Source of the DNA: Gelidibacter salicanalis
GTDB taxonomy: Bacteria > Bacteroidota > Bacteroidia > Flavobacteriales > Flavobacteriaceae
Direction: 5' to 3'
DNA length: 64,000 nt
Assembly (NCBI RefSeq): GCF_016469035.1
Contig: NZ_JAEHJZ010000007.1
Location: 62,001-126,000 of the forward strand
Shown here: positions 26,395 through 34,817 of the stretch, piece by piece
Layout of the letters: every line of letters begins with the position of its first letter
How positions within the stretch are numbered: the stretch's first letter is position 1
Notes under the pieces: model-generated
Seen by the model: the letters and a program-made list of their open reading frames with translations, nothing else
The model's database searches: none
Told to the model about the DNA's origin: nothing
Translations under genes and position numbers: made by a program

Positions 26395-26640
26395 TCAATA
26401 TAGTGGTTTCTTCATGGTAAAATATGGCTCTTTTTGTGTTGCGTGGCAACTGCTACAACTGTTTGTTAGGATTTTGAACTCTTTATGGAATACGATTGAA
26501 TCTCTGTTTTTAATTACTTTTTCCATATCTGGAAGCGCCACCGTTAAAAAGTGTTCTTCAGATTTTGCACATTTGAGTCTTCGTTCACATCCGTTCTCAA
26601 TGGTTTTTTTTCTATTTTTGTCCCTTAATAATCGGCTATT
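26395..26640 (-). pseudogene. C-terminal fragment of a c-type cytochrome-like protein
   Basis: The minus frame open from 26640 to the TGA at 26395-26397 encodes about 81 residues. Near its end is a haem-binding CSSCH within KILTNSCSSCHATQKEPYF. The layout of helix, F-x3-F, CxxCH and a short tail matches a small Bacteroidota cytochrome c family. A stop at 26641-26643 and the lack of an ATG at the 5' end mean the N-terminus and signal peptide are missing. An internal ATG at 26526 could give 43 residues. A plus-strand ORF over the same bases looks spurious. Confidence 0.5.
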
Positions 26641-26703
26641 TTATGTTGTAAAATTATACAACATAACTATGAAACTATGGTCTATTTGAAAAAATAATGG
26701 TGT

Positions 26704-27528
26704 TTAGTTTGACTGATCCCGAAATGCCGTAGGTGTATTTCCGGTATATTTCTTAAAGTATTTTGTGAAGTGGGAATTGTCGCTAAAGTTAAGTTTAAAA
26801 GATATTTCCGAAATGTTCAAGGTCGTGTAGAGCAACAACCGTTTTGCTTCGTTGATCGTATATTCCGAAATCACTTCGGCAGCCGATTGATTATTTTCTT
26901 TACGGCAACTTGCATTGAGGTTTTGGGGAGAAGTATTCAAAATATCGGCATAATGCGAAACTTTATTAATGAGATTTTTTTCTTGGGCAAGCAGGTATCT
27001 CAATTGTTGATACCAAGTTTGGGCTGTTGGTGTAAATGGGCTTTCAAAGCCTGATTCTTGTAGCATTTTTGCCAATAAGGCCTTTAATAAGCCTTCAATG
27101 ACTATTGTTTTATTTGAATGGACTGTTTTGTATTCTTCTGAAAGCAGTTGAAACAATTGTGATACACTGGTAGTATCTTTTGGAAAGAGGCAGCTATATG
27201 AGCTGATATTTGCGATAAGCTGTTTGATTTCATTGTCCAGACAGGTCATTGCAAATTCTTTTTTAATGATGGCAACAAAGCCGTCAGGCTCTGACGTAAT
27301 CTCCCAACAATGTACTTGTTCGGTGCGTACGATAAAAACAACAGGTACGTTGATTGTAAATTTCCGGTCGTCAATTATATGATGCCCGCTACCTTGGGTC
27401 AGATATATTATTTCTAAATACTTGTTGTGTTTGTGCGGGGAAGTGGTTCGCACCTCTTTTCTGAAAGGTTCAATTTTTATGGAGTTTTGTTCTTTAGCCT
27501 CGTCTTTTACTTTAATATTGGAATTCAT
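26704..27528 (-). CDS. AraC family transcriptional regulator
   Basis: A 274-residue protein (293 if the ATG at 27585 is used). The N-terminal cupin-like sensor domain has HKHNKYLEIIYLTQGSG, and the C-terminal AraC domain spans about residues 180-274 with two HTH motifs, ending in the signature FSDNSHFTKYFKKYTGNTP. The ligand is unknown. The promoter was not identified. The start at 27528 (MNSNIKV) is a guess among three Met residues. It may control the DoxX/cytochrome remnant or the chrA block on the same strand. Confidence 0.87.
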   Translation of the reverse strand: MNSNIKVKDEAKEQNSIKIEPFRKEVRTTSPHKHNKYLEIIYLTQGSGHHIIDDRKFTINVPVVFIVRTEQVHCWEITSEPDGFVAIIKKEFAMTCLDNEIKQLIANISSYSCLFPKDTTSVSQLFQLLSEEYKTVHSNKTIVIEGLLKALLAKMLQESGFESPFTPTAQTWYQQLRYLLAQEKNLINKVSHYADILNTSPQNLNASCRKENNQSAAEVISEYTINEAKRLLLYTTLNISEISFKLNFSDNSHFTKYFKKYTGNTPTAFRDQSN

Positions 27529-27729
27529 TGTTATTGCGATGGACATTTTATCTGTTTTGGTTGTTAAAACATGGGTATTGTGCAACGGGTAAAACCAAAT
27601 GTGCTAAAATGAAGGGTGTCTTTCTCAGTTCAGGTTTTATAGTTAACATTTTTTTGGGCAGCAATCCATCCTTAAACTATGCACTAAATATAAATAATAT
27701 CCAGATAATTTAATGCGGATAAAGCTATA

Positions 27730-28090
27730 ATATTGAGCGCTTAACAAAATCCGCTTCTCTAAAACCGCCCGTGGTTCATCATCAATCATCTCCAAATTTA
27801 CTTCATAATCCGTTTGATAAATTGCTTCGATGCTTGTGGTGACTTTCTTGGAATGTTGCCAAATTTGAATTGCAGCTTCCTATCCTATATAGCCACATCA
27901 ATTATAAACTCGCCCTGGTTCAGTCTAAAAAAGAAATCTTCCCTAATTTTTAAAATTTCTTTCTTTCCATTCTTTAGCTCAGTTTTCGCGCTAAATCAAA
28001 TTCTCTCCACTTAGTCCCATAGGTCAATTTTTCAAAGCATATAATAGGCTTTGAAAAATAGTGAAATTTCAACTTCCTTAGTGTACAGGA
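27730..28090 (-). pseudogene. Decayed coding remnant, several frames
   Basis: Read on the minus strand from 28090 down, three frames in turn give protein-like sequence. The first contains FEKLTYGTKWREFDLARKLS, the second KKEILKIREDFFFRLNQGEF, and the third EAIYQTDYEVNLEMIDDEP. Each ends at a stop close to where the next begins. This is the pattern of a gene with at least two frameshifts. I do not recognise the protein. The rest of 27529-28168 holds only the terminator at 28099-28136. Confidence 0.45.
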
Positions 28091-28098
28091 GCAACAAA

Positions 28099-28136
28099 TA
28101 AAAATGCCCCTTACAGAAATCGTGTAAAGGGCATTC
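28099..28136 (-). terminator. Rho-independent terminator
   Basis: Stem AATGCCC/GGGCATT with extra inner pairs (TTACA/TGTAA) and a T-rich stretch on the minus strand. It lies 33 bases after the lipoprotein stop and ends the receptor operon. Confidence 0.75.
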
Positions 28137-28168
28137 CTTTGGGCAAAAAAAATATGATCAATTCAAAT

Positions 28169-28723
28169 TTATTGTACCGTTACGTTAAATGTAGCTGCAA
28201 TATCCGTCTCTCCACCTGCATCACCAAGACCTGTATTTGGTTTTGTAGGCAAATGACGTAGCGTAAACGTAAGTGTTCCAGAACTGGCCGTAGTCGCGGT
28301 TAACGTAAATTCCGTTCCGAGCGGATTTCCGTCGCCATCAAAATTACTAGGTTCTGTGGTTACATCAAGTCCGCTCCCTATGGTATAGAAAAATTGATGG
28401 TCTTTCGCTTCTTCTTCCACTTCTTCGGTAATGTTTTCTGGTGGGCTTACCGTTTCATTGAGCAGCACAATGACGCCATTGTAAATTGCTCCTACCGTAA
28501 GGTTTCCAGATACCGTAACCTCTGGTGCGTTAGGTCCGTCGCCATCCAAATCCTTTGTTTGAAGCATTATTGGCGTTCCGCCTGCCTGTGGGGTTAAGGT
28601 GACCGTCATTGTAGTAAGAACTTCTTCTTCATTAACCGGTTCCGGATTATCGTCATCTTTGGAACATGCCGTAAATAAAAGGGTTGCTAATACTACTGTA
28701 CTTAAAAATTTTACTTTTTTCAT
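28169..28723 (-). CDS. Lipoprotein partner of TonB receptor
   Basis: A 184-residue lipoprotein with signal MKKVKFLSTVVLATLLFTAC and an acidic SKDDDNPEPVNEEE linker. The beta-rich domain that follows has DLDGDGPN and NFDGDGNP segments that look like Ca-binding Asp/Gly loops. It sits 19 bases after the TonB receptor stop. From memory such proteins are called type 1 periplasmic binding fold superfamily, but I cannot see that fold in the sequence. A surface ligand-binding or capping role with the receptor is likely. Confidence 0.8.
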   Translation of the reverse strand: MKKVKFLSTVVLATLLFTACSKDDDNPEPVNEEEVLTTMTVTLTPQAGGTPIMLQTKDLDGDGPNAPEVTVSGNLTVGAIYNGVIVLLNETVSPPENITEEVEEEAKDHQFFYTIGSGLDVTTEPSNFDGDGNPLGTEFTLTATTASSGTLTFTLRHLPTKPNTGLGDAGGETDIAATFNVTVQ

Positions 28724-28742
28724 TTTGATTTGATTTTAAAAA

Positions 28743-31142
28743 TTAATAATTGATTTTAAAGTTTAATAAAAAGTTTCTGCCTAAATCGTCTGCATAATAC
28801 CGCAGACGGTTCAGGTAATTTCGATAGGAAGTATTCAATAGGTTGGTAATTTTAAAACCTACTGTAAGGATTGCTTTCTCAGTGGCCCTAAAATCGATAC
28901 TTGAGTTAAAATTGAACAAATGGTACGCATCTGTTGGGGTGCTTAGGTCCACGACTTCCATTGTTTGTGTTTCTGGAATGAATACTTCAAAATTATTATT
29001 GGGATATTCATTTTGTCTAAAGTTATATTCGCTCTGCAATGACAAGCGGATATTCTTAAATTGTGGATTCTGATAAACGATTTCATTTTGGGTATTTACG
29101 GGGGGCAAACTAATCAAGGGCTCATCCCTGGTGCGGTCATACCCCTTTACCAAAGAAAACTGATGGGTAAATTTTAAATTTTCAGCAAAAGCATAGGACG
29201 CGTCCACATCTACCCCCAGCAATTGTGCATTGGTTTGACGGTATTCCCAAACTTGAAAATTGCCCCGTACCGTTTGCTGAATTTCAGTAGGCTCAATAAC
29301 GATAAAGTCTGAAATTGTGTTGACATAGGGATTTATTGAGAAACTGAAGATATCATTATCCCGTTGAAATGTTAGCGATGCCTTATGTCCAATTTCTGAA
29401 TTAAAGCTTAAATCACCCAGCTCAATTCGGGAAGCGGAATGGTGCAAGCCTTCACTAAAAAGTTCTGAAGGATTTGGCGCTCGTGAAGCAATTGAATAGT
29501 TGACAAATAATTTATAATCCGCGCCAAAAGAGTAGGTCGCTCCCAGTGTTCCTGAACCGTTATAAAAATTAAGTTGCGGATTGGTCAAAACCTGATTGTC
29601 CAGTACCTGGACCACTATTTCTGGAAACAGGTTGTCATAATTACGTGCTTCCCAAAAAGAAGTACGGTAAAATTTAAAAACGTCCATAGAGGTATAATCA
29701 ATACGCCCTCCTACTTCAAAAAGCCATTGATCGTTCAATCGGTAATCTGCTACGGCGTAGATTCCCAAGTCGTATTTGTCATAATCGGGTATCAATCTGC
29801 GCACGCCAGTTGTCGGATCGGCAAAGTTGTTTTGATATTTTGCCGTGACACCAGTTTTCAGGGTTATTATATCTGTTAAATGGGAGTCCAAATCCAATAA
29901 CAGTGTATGGGTGTCCAATTGCAAATCTACTGAGGCGTTATCTTTATTCGCACCACGCCTAATATCAAATTCAAGGCGATTGTTTCTTTGGAAATCATAT
30001 TGTAGGCTCAATTTTCCTAAGTTTTCAAATCGTTTAAAACCTTTTATCCGAGCTAAATGATGGGTTACATTTTGTCTTGGGGCATTGATTTGATATGTAA
30101 AATCGTCAATGATTAAAGGCCTATCGCTATTTATTGCTCGAATTTGGTCTTGCGCACCGCCCACGTGTGAAGCCCTCAATATTCCGATTTCATTTTTAAA
30201 GAGTGAATAATATGCCTCGATACCATAGTCGAACCGATTTAGCCCCACATTTAAAGAAGCGTTGCGTTCAAAAATGCCGGTGTTGCTCAAAACATAATCT
30301 GGTGCTTCAAAATCGCCAAAGCGTTTTAATGTTCCCTGAACAGATGCATACCAACCGTTTTGATTACTTTTGGTCAATTGCGATGTCAGGGAAGAACCGC
30401 GCCCATTGCTTGCCGCTGCAAATTGGGTTTTGCCGTAGAGGCTATCTTTTACAGGAACTTTTGAAGCTTCCACGACAATTACACCACCAACGGCATCGCC
30501 ACTGTACTGCAACGCCCCCGCCCCTTTTATTAAGGTAAGGTTGCCTACAGAATTAATATCGATGCTTGGGGCATGTTCGGCTCCCCATTCTTGGTCTTCC
30601 ATCCGAACACCATTATTTATAATGACTACCCGACTGCTGTGAAGACCATTAATGAGCGGTTTTATAACCGTGTTTCCAGTATTTAGGGAAGAAACACCAC
30701 TCAAACTATTTAGGGCATCCCCAAGTGAACCACTACTGAAACGCTCCAATTCTTCTTTTGAAATAGTGTTTTCAAGGATTGTTTTGGACTTGATGCTGTA
30801 GGCTTTTCCTTCAACCGTAATTTGGTTGAGTTCTTCTAAGTGATGCTCCAGTTTAAAGGATTTGGTGGTATTGCCAGATATTTTAACGGTAAACCCTTTA
30901 GTCAAACAATAGGGATGCGACACCTGAATGGAATAGGTACCATTACATAAGTTTGGAATGATAAATTTTCCATCAAAATCTGTCTGCACAGCTTGTTCAG
31001 TACCAGCAACTATGAGAGTTGCCCCTATAAGCAATGAGCCGTCGTGAAGGTCTGTTACCGTGCCAGAAAGTGTGTTGTCACAATTTTGTGAAATAGATGA
31101 AATACTACTGAATAGCAGTATCAAAAACGCATAGTTCCGCAT
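28743..31142 (-). CDS. TonB-dependent outer-membrane receptor
   Basis: A 799-residue receptor. After a signal peptide (about 1-18) comes a CarboxypepD_reg-like domain (about 22-95), then a plug domain (about 105-230) with NTVIKPLINGLHSSRVVI, then a 22-strand barrel ending in an aromatic residue (FLLNFKINY). The plug's EDQEWGAEHAP stretch is shared with ZnuD-like receptors for zinc and similar metals. It is preceded by a His/Cys-rich small protein and followed by a lipoprotein, all on one strand. The substrate is inferred to be a metal or metal chelate and is not proved. Confidence 0.9.
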   Translation of the reverse strand: MRNYAFLILLFSSISSISQNCDNTLSGTVTDLHDGSLLIGATLIVAGTEQAVQTDFDGKFIIPNLCNGTYSIQVSHPYCLTKGFTVKISGNTTKSFKLEHHLEELNQITVEGKAYSIKSKTILENTISKEELERFSSGSLGDALNSLSGVSSLNTGNTVIKPLINGLHSSRVVIINNGVRMEDQEWGAEHAPSIDINSVGNLTLIKGAGALQYSGDAVGGVIVVEASKVPVKDSLYGKTQFAAASNGRGSSLTSQLTKSNQNGWYASVQGTLKRFGDFEAPDYVLSNTGIFERNASLNVGLNRFDYGIEAYYSLFKNEIGILRASHVGGAQDQIRAINSDRPLIIDDFTYQINAPRQNVTHHLARIKGFKRFENLGKLSLQYDFQRNNRLEFDIRRGANKDNASVDLQLDTHTLLLDLDSHLTDIITLKTGVTAKYQNNFADPTTGVRRLIPDYDKYDLGIYAVADYRLNDQWLFEVGGRIDYTSMDVFKFYRTSFWEARNYDNLFPEIVVQVLDNQVLTNPQLNFYNGSGTLGATYSFGADYKLFVNYSIASRAPNPSELFSEGLHHSASRIELGDLSFNSEIGHKASLTFQRDNDIFSFSINPYVNTISDFIVIEPTEIQQTVRGNFQVWEYRQTNAQLLGVDVDASYAFAENLKFTHQFSLVKGYDRTRDEPLISLPPVNTQNEIVYQNPQFKNIRLSLQSEYNFRQNEYPNNNFEVFIPETQTMEVVDLSTPTDAYHLFNFNSSIDFRATEKAILTVGFKITNLLNTSYRNYLNRLRYYADDLGRNFLLNFKINY

Positions 31143-31183
31143 AGAAATTCTTAATTAACATTTAAATAAATATTTGTTGTTTA

Positions 31184-31513
31184 TTAAGAAAATACAGGGG
31201 GTGCGCGTAACTGGGTATTGGTTATTTTAAAGGAATGGAATTGTAAGGAAGCAAAGTCGGCTTCAACCTTTAAAGGAATTGCTGATAGAAATAATTCAGG
31301 GTATTCAGCGATATCGTAGTTGAAAGATACCAAGTAATAATGGCCTATCTCACATTTAACATCGGAGTTATGAAGGTGGGTGACCTGATCTGTGCAAGAA
31401 ATATGTTCGTGCCCTTCAAAAATATGAAGAAACTGAATGGCAGTAGGAAGCATTAAAGCTACAAAGAGCAACAATGCTACTATATTTTTACCAATCTGTT
31501 TTTTGTACTCCAT
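31184..31513 (-). CDS. Small secreted or membrane-anchored His/Cys-rich protein
   Basis: A 109-residue protein with an N-terminal hydrophobic segment (about 10-30) followed by a cluster of possible metal ligands. HIFEGHEHISC, HLHNSD and CEIGHY lie within about 35 residues, giving six His and two Cys. The rest is beta-prone. It is the first gene of the three-gene operon with the TonB receptor (41 bases) and the lipoprotein. The cluster points to metal binding in the periplasm. No family was recognised. Confidence 0.75.
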   Translation of the reverse strand: MEYKKQIGKNIVALLLFVALMLPTAIQFLHIFEGHEHISCTDQVTHLHNSDVKCEIGHYYLVSFNYDIAEYPELFLSAIPLKVEADFASLQFHSFKITNTQLRAPPVFS

Positions 31514-31547
31514 TGTTCTTCTATAATACTAATATAACACTAAAACG

Positions 31548-31555
31548 CAAAAGTA
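31548..31555 (-). promoter_or_regulatory. -7 promoter element for receptor operon
   Basis: TACTTTTG on the minus strand matches TAnnTTTG, 34 bases before the ATG at 31513. No clear -33 TTG. An AT-rich TGTTATATTAGTATTATA stretch between it and the start could be an operator, but its symmetry is poor. Confidence 0.5.
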
Positions 31556-31579
31556 AAGAATTATTGTGGTAGTTGGATA

Positions 31580-31725
31580 ATAAAATTATTGTAATATATC
31601 TGCGATGCATTTAAAGGTCTCAATTTCAGTATTATCCGAAATTTTGGGCGGAAAAAGAACAGCTTTCTTATTTCTTTCGGCGTTGGCGGTTTTTTTAGCT
31701 AATTGTTTAATACTAGTTCAGTTTT
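31580..31725 (-). pseudogene. C-terminal remnant of an unknown protein
   Basis: The minus frame ending at about 31580 reads a coherent tail (about 44 residues, including KKTANAERNKKAVLFPP and TFKCIADILQ) with no start. I do not recognise it. The rest of 31514-32228 holds a promoter, palindromic repeats and a short plus-strand segment near 31756-31922 that also looks coding but is broken. Confidence 0.35.
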
Positions 31726-31904
31726 TTTAAGGATAAAGGTCTTTTAATTGGCTCTTACGTCGCAAATTGATTATTATCTGGTTTTTCGGTTTAAAAATCG
31801 GACTAAACGTTCGGTCACGAAGACCATGTTTTCGGAATATATTGGATGGCGCACCACAGAAAAAATGAGATTAACGCTAATAAAGAATTTTTTGAAACCA
31901 ACTA

Positions 31905-32060
31905 TCCTCGAGGCAGAGCCATAGAGGTATTTCGCCGGTTTCATTTAGACCTGAAAAAGGTCAAAAACCAAAATTCTGTATTTAGATTCCCGTTTTCACG
32001 GGAATGACTCCCGATAATTATCGGGATCAACGGAAACCCCGAGGCAGAGCCTCGAGGAAT
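31905..32060. repeat. Palindromic repeats (GAGGCAGAGCC and CCCGTTTTCACGGG types)
   Basis: Contains the motif CTCGAGGCAGAGCC twice, at about 31909 and 32039, the second within the palindrome CGAGGCAGAGCCTCG. Two hairpins lie between them: TTCCCGTTTTCACGGGAA near 31988 and CCCGATAATTATCGGG near 32010. Similar wording is found at 44935-44985 (CGACGCAGAGCGTCG). Confidence 0.65.
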
Positions 32061-32228
32061 CTTTTACGATTAAATAAAGACTGAGAAAACACCTGTAATA
32101 ATCGTATGATATGTCTTTATTTTGACCATTTCAGTGTGAGACGTTTTCAGTCTTTCAATGATTAAAGCAACGCTATACTAGGGTTTACATAGATAGCACC
32201 GTTAGTTGATTGATCCAAAAGTATAATA

Positions 32229-32906
32229 TCACAATTCAATATTCTCACCAATTTCCAGCAACATCAAATCTTTGTTCTTGTCAAAAAACTTGCGCTTCGC
32301 TTCTTCGTGGTCAATTTCTATATACCCAAAAGTGTCATAATGATAGCCCATAATTTTGTCGCATTGAATAAAATCACTGGCAATAATGGCATCCTCAATA
32401 CCCATGGTGAAATTATCGCCAATTGGTAAAATTGCCAAGTCAAGCTTCACGTACATAGGGATCAGTTTCATATCCATAGTCAACGCGGTATCTCCAGCAA
32501 TATAGATATTTTTATGTTCACCTTCAATTACGAAACCGCCCGGTTGTCCGCCGTATTTACCATCAGGAAAAGACGACGTATGGATAGCGTTCACGTATTT
32601 GACATTGCCAAATTCAAAATCCCAGGATCCTCCATGATTCATCGGGTGCACTTCAAAACCCAGTTCTTCAAAATGACTGGCGATTTCAAAATTAGATACA
32701 ATCATTGCATTTGTACGTTTGGCAATGGCTTCCACATCTAAAATATGATCTTGATGTGCATGTGTCAGCAGAATATAATCTGCTTTTAAGGTATTGATAT
32801 CAATATCTGAGGCTTTTTCGTTAGCAGAAATAAAAGGATCAACCAAGATGTTAACCTCATTAACTTCTATACCTAAGCTTGCGTGACCGTAATATGTGAT
32901 TTTCAT
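32229..32906 (-). CDS. UPF0173 metal-dependent hydrolase
   Basis: A 225-residue metallo-beta-lactamase-fold protein of the YtkL/UPF0173 family. The metal motif is THAHQDHILD (about 48-57), followed by NAIHTSSFPDGKYGGQPGG at about 107 and AGDTA at about 137. The late YHYDTFG supplies the last ligand. No signal peptide, so cytoplasmic. The cellular substrate is not known. It is 130 bases downstream of menA on the same strand, and the family is often found near men genes in this phylum in my memory. Confidence 0.9.
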   Translation of the reverse strand: MKITYYGHASLGIEVNEVNILVDPFISANEKASDIDINTLKADYILLTHAHQDHILDVEAIAKRTNAMIVSNFEIASHFEELGFEVHPMNHGGSWDFEFGNVKYVNAIHTSSFPDGKYGGQPGGFVIEGEHKNIYIAGDTALTMDMKLIPMYVKLDLAILPIGDNFTMGIEDAIIASDFIQCDKIMGYHYDTFGYIEIDHEEAKRKFFDKNKDLMLLEIGENIEL

Positions 32907-33036
32907 GTGATTGGAAATTTTGACGTATTAATTTTTGAACGACTTAAATATATTCAAAATATTTTGGTGTACCCTATTTGAACACCACTAAAATGGGAAG
33001 AATTACTACAAAATGTACGTTTAATTATTTTGATGG

Positions 33037-33939
33037 TCATAAAAGATAGCCCACACCCAACAATAAGGAAAAGAGGAACGTTGACAAAGCCAGCACTTTC
33101 AATTGGGAATCAAAATCAGAAGACTGTTCTGCTTTACTGATTTTGATAATATGAATGGTTAGTGGGATATAAGATAACAAAAAGATCAAATTCCAAAGTG
33201 AGGTATAGTATAACATCGCAAAGACGATCCCTAGGACCATAGCAGATATCACTAAAAACAAATGATATTGTTTTGTTTTTTCTTTCCCTAATTTTACCGC
33301 CATTGTGATTTTATTAGAGAGGGTATCAGATTCAATATCTCTAATATTATTCAGGTTAAGAACACCAACACTCAACAAGCCTACTGCTATAGATGGTAGT
33401 GCTACAATATGATCCAATTGTTTCGCAAAAAGGAAATAACTGCCCACAACACTGACGAGTCCGAAGAACACAAATACAAAAATATCGCCTAAGCCGCGGT
33501 AACCATAAGCCGATTCGCCCATGGTATATTTAAGTGCCGCATAAACTGAAAGGCCTCCCAACACAAAAAAGAACAAAGAATAAAAAAAATAACCCTGACC
33601 AAAAGCGAAATAAATGAGCAATACGGTCAATAAAATTACAATGAGAACATTGACTTTTAGCCCTTTAAACATTTGCGTTGGGGTGATTTTGCCACTTTGA
33701 ATAGCGCGCATTGGCCCGACCCGATTTTCATTATCTGTTCCTTTCACGCCATCGCCATAATCATTGGCTAAATTGGATAGAACTTGTAAAGCAACCGTAA
33801 CCAATAACGCTAGGGCGAATACAAGAGCATCGAAAAAACCATTGTAGGCCGCAAAACATCCTCCTAAGATAATTCCAGAAACAGATAATGGCAGCGTCCG
33901 TAACCTGAACGCCGATAACCAAGGTTTAATGTTGTTCAT
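33037..33939 (-). CDS. menA: 1,4-Dihydroxy-2-naphthoate octaprenyltransferase MenA
   Basis: A 300-residue UbiA-family integral membrane prenyltransferase with about nine hydrophobic helices. The first Asp-rich motif is NLANDYGDGVKGTDNENRVG at about 56-75. The second, NNIRDIESD, is near residue 193. Both bind the Mg-diphosphate of the prenyl donor. It attaches the isoprenoid chain to DHNA to give demethylmenaquinone. It is 18 bases downstream of menB. Confidence 0.95.
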   Translation of the reverse strand: MNNIKPWLSAFRLRTLPLSVSGIILGGCFAAYNGFFDALVFALALLVTVALQVLSNLANDYGDGVKGTDNENRVGPMRAIQSGKITPTQMFKGLKVNVLIVILLTVLLIYFAFGQGYFFYSLFFFVLGGLSVYAALKYTMGESAYGYRGLGDIFVFVFFGLVSVVGSYFLFAKQLDHIVALPSIAVGLLSVGVLNLNNIRDIESDTLSNKITMAVKLGKEKTKQYHLFLVISAMVLGIVFAMLYYTSLWNLIFLLSYIPLTIHIIKISKAEQSSDFDSQLKVLALSTFLFSLLLGVGYLL

Positions 33940-33957
33940 TCTAAAGTTCTGATTGGA

Positions 33958-34797
33958 TTAAGGAATCCATTTTTTCTCGAAGTTAGGTTTCCGTTTTTCC
34001 AAAAAGGCATTACGTCCTTCAGTGGCTTCATCGGTCATATAGGCCAAACGCGTTGCTTCTCCTGCAAAAACCTGCTGCCCAACCATGCCATCATCGGTCA
34101 TGTTCATAGCAAATTTTAACATTTTTATGGAGGTAGGTGATTTTGCCAATATTTCCTGGGCCCACTCATAAGCGGTATCTTCTAACTCAGCATGTGGAAT
34201 GACTGCGTTCACCATCCCCATTTCAAAAGCGTCTTGTGCGGAATAATTTCTTCCTAAGAAAAAGATTTCCCGTGCTTTTTTCTGACCCACCATTTTCGCC
34301 AAATATGCAGACCCGTAGCCACCGTCAAAACTGGTTACATCAGCATCGGTTTGTTTAAAAATAGCATGTTCTTTACTTGCCAAGGTCAAATCGCACACTA
34401 CATGCAAACTGTGTCCACCGCCAACTGCCCATCCCGGAACTACCGCGATTACTGCTTTTGGCATAAATCTGATCAAACGTTGGACTTCCAAGATATTTAA
34501 TCTGTGGTAGCCATCTTCGCCTACATAACCTTGGTGGCCTCTGGCTTTTTGATCGCCACCACTGCAAAATGAATACACACCGTCTTTAGATGAGGGACCT
34601 TCAGCAGATAATAGTACCACGCCAATATTTACATCTTCATTGGCATTGTAAAGCGCATCGTATAATTCGCTAGTGGTTTTTGGTCTAAATGCATTTCTAA
34701 CCTCAGGTCGGTTAAACGCTATTCGGGCAACGCCGTTACATTTTTTATAGGTGATATCTTGGTATTCCTTTACAGTTTCCCACTTAATTTGACTCAT
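33958..34797 (-). CDS. menB: 1,4-Dihydroxy-2-naphthoyl-CoA synthase MenB
   Basis: A 279-residue crotonase-fold enzyme that closes the ring of o-succinylbenzoyl-CoA to DHNA-CoA. Typical segments are RIAFNRPEVRNAFRPKT, SFCSGGDQKARG (oxyanion loop), AVGGGHSLHVVCDLTLAS and FDGGYGSAYLA. The length matches the family (about 270-285). It follows the CvfB-like gene by 20 bases and precedes menA by 18, in one minus-strand operon. Confidence 0.96.
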   Translation of the reverse strand: MSQIKWETVKEYQDITYKKCNGVARIAFNRPEVRNAFRPKTTSELYDALYNANEDVNIGVVLLSAEGPSSKDGVYSFCSGGDQKARGHQGYVGEDGYHRLNILEVQRLIRFMPKAVIAVVPGWAVGGGHSLHVVCDLTLASKEHAIFKQTDADVTSFDGGYGSAYLAKMVGQKKAREIFFLGRNYSAQDAFEMGMVNAVIPHAELEDTAYEWAQEILAKSPTSIKMLKFAMNMTDDGMVGQQVFAGEATRLAYMTDEATEGRNAFLEKRKPNFEKKWIP

Positions 34798-34817
34798 ATA
34801 GTGTGTTTTTATACGGA

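Noticed and set aside
26306-26689. Plus-strand ORF of 127 residues
   Set aside because: Composition is like a complement of coding sequence; the minus strand carries a cytochrome c remnant with CxxCH.
31513-31555. Zur box upstream of the receptor operon
   Set aside because: The AT-rich stretch has TGTTATA on one side, but the other arm does not match well.
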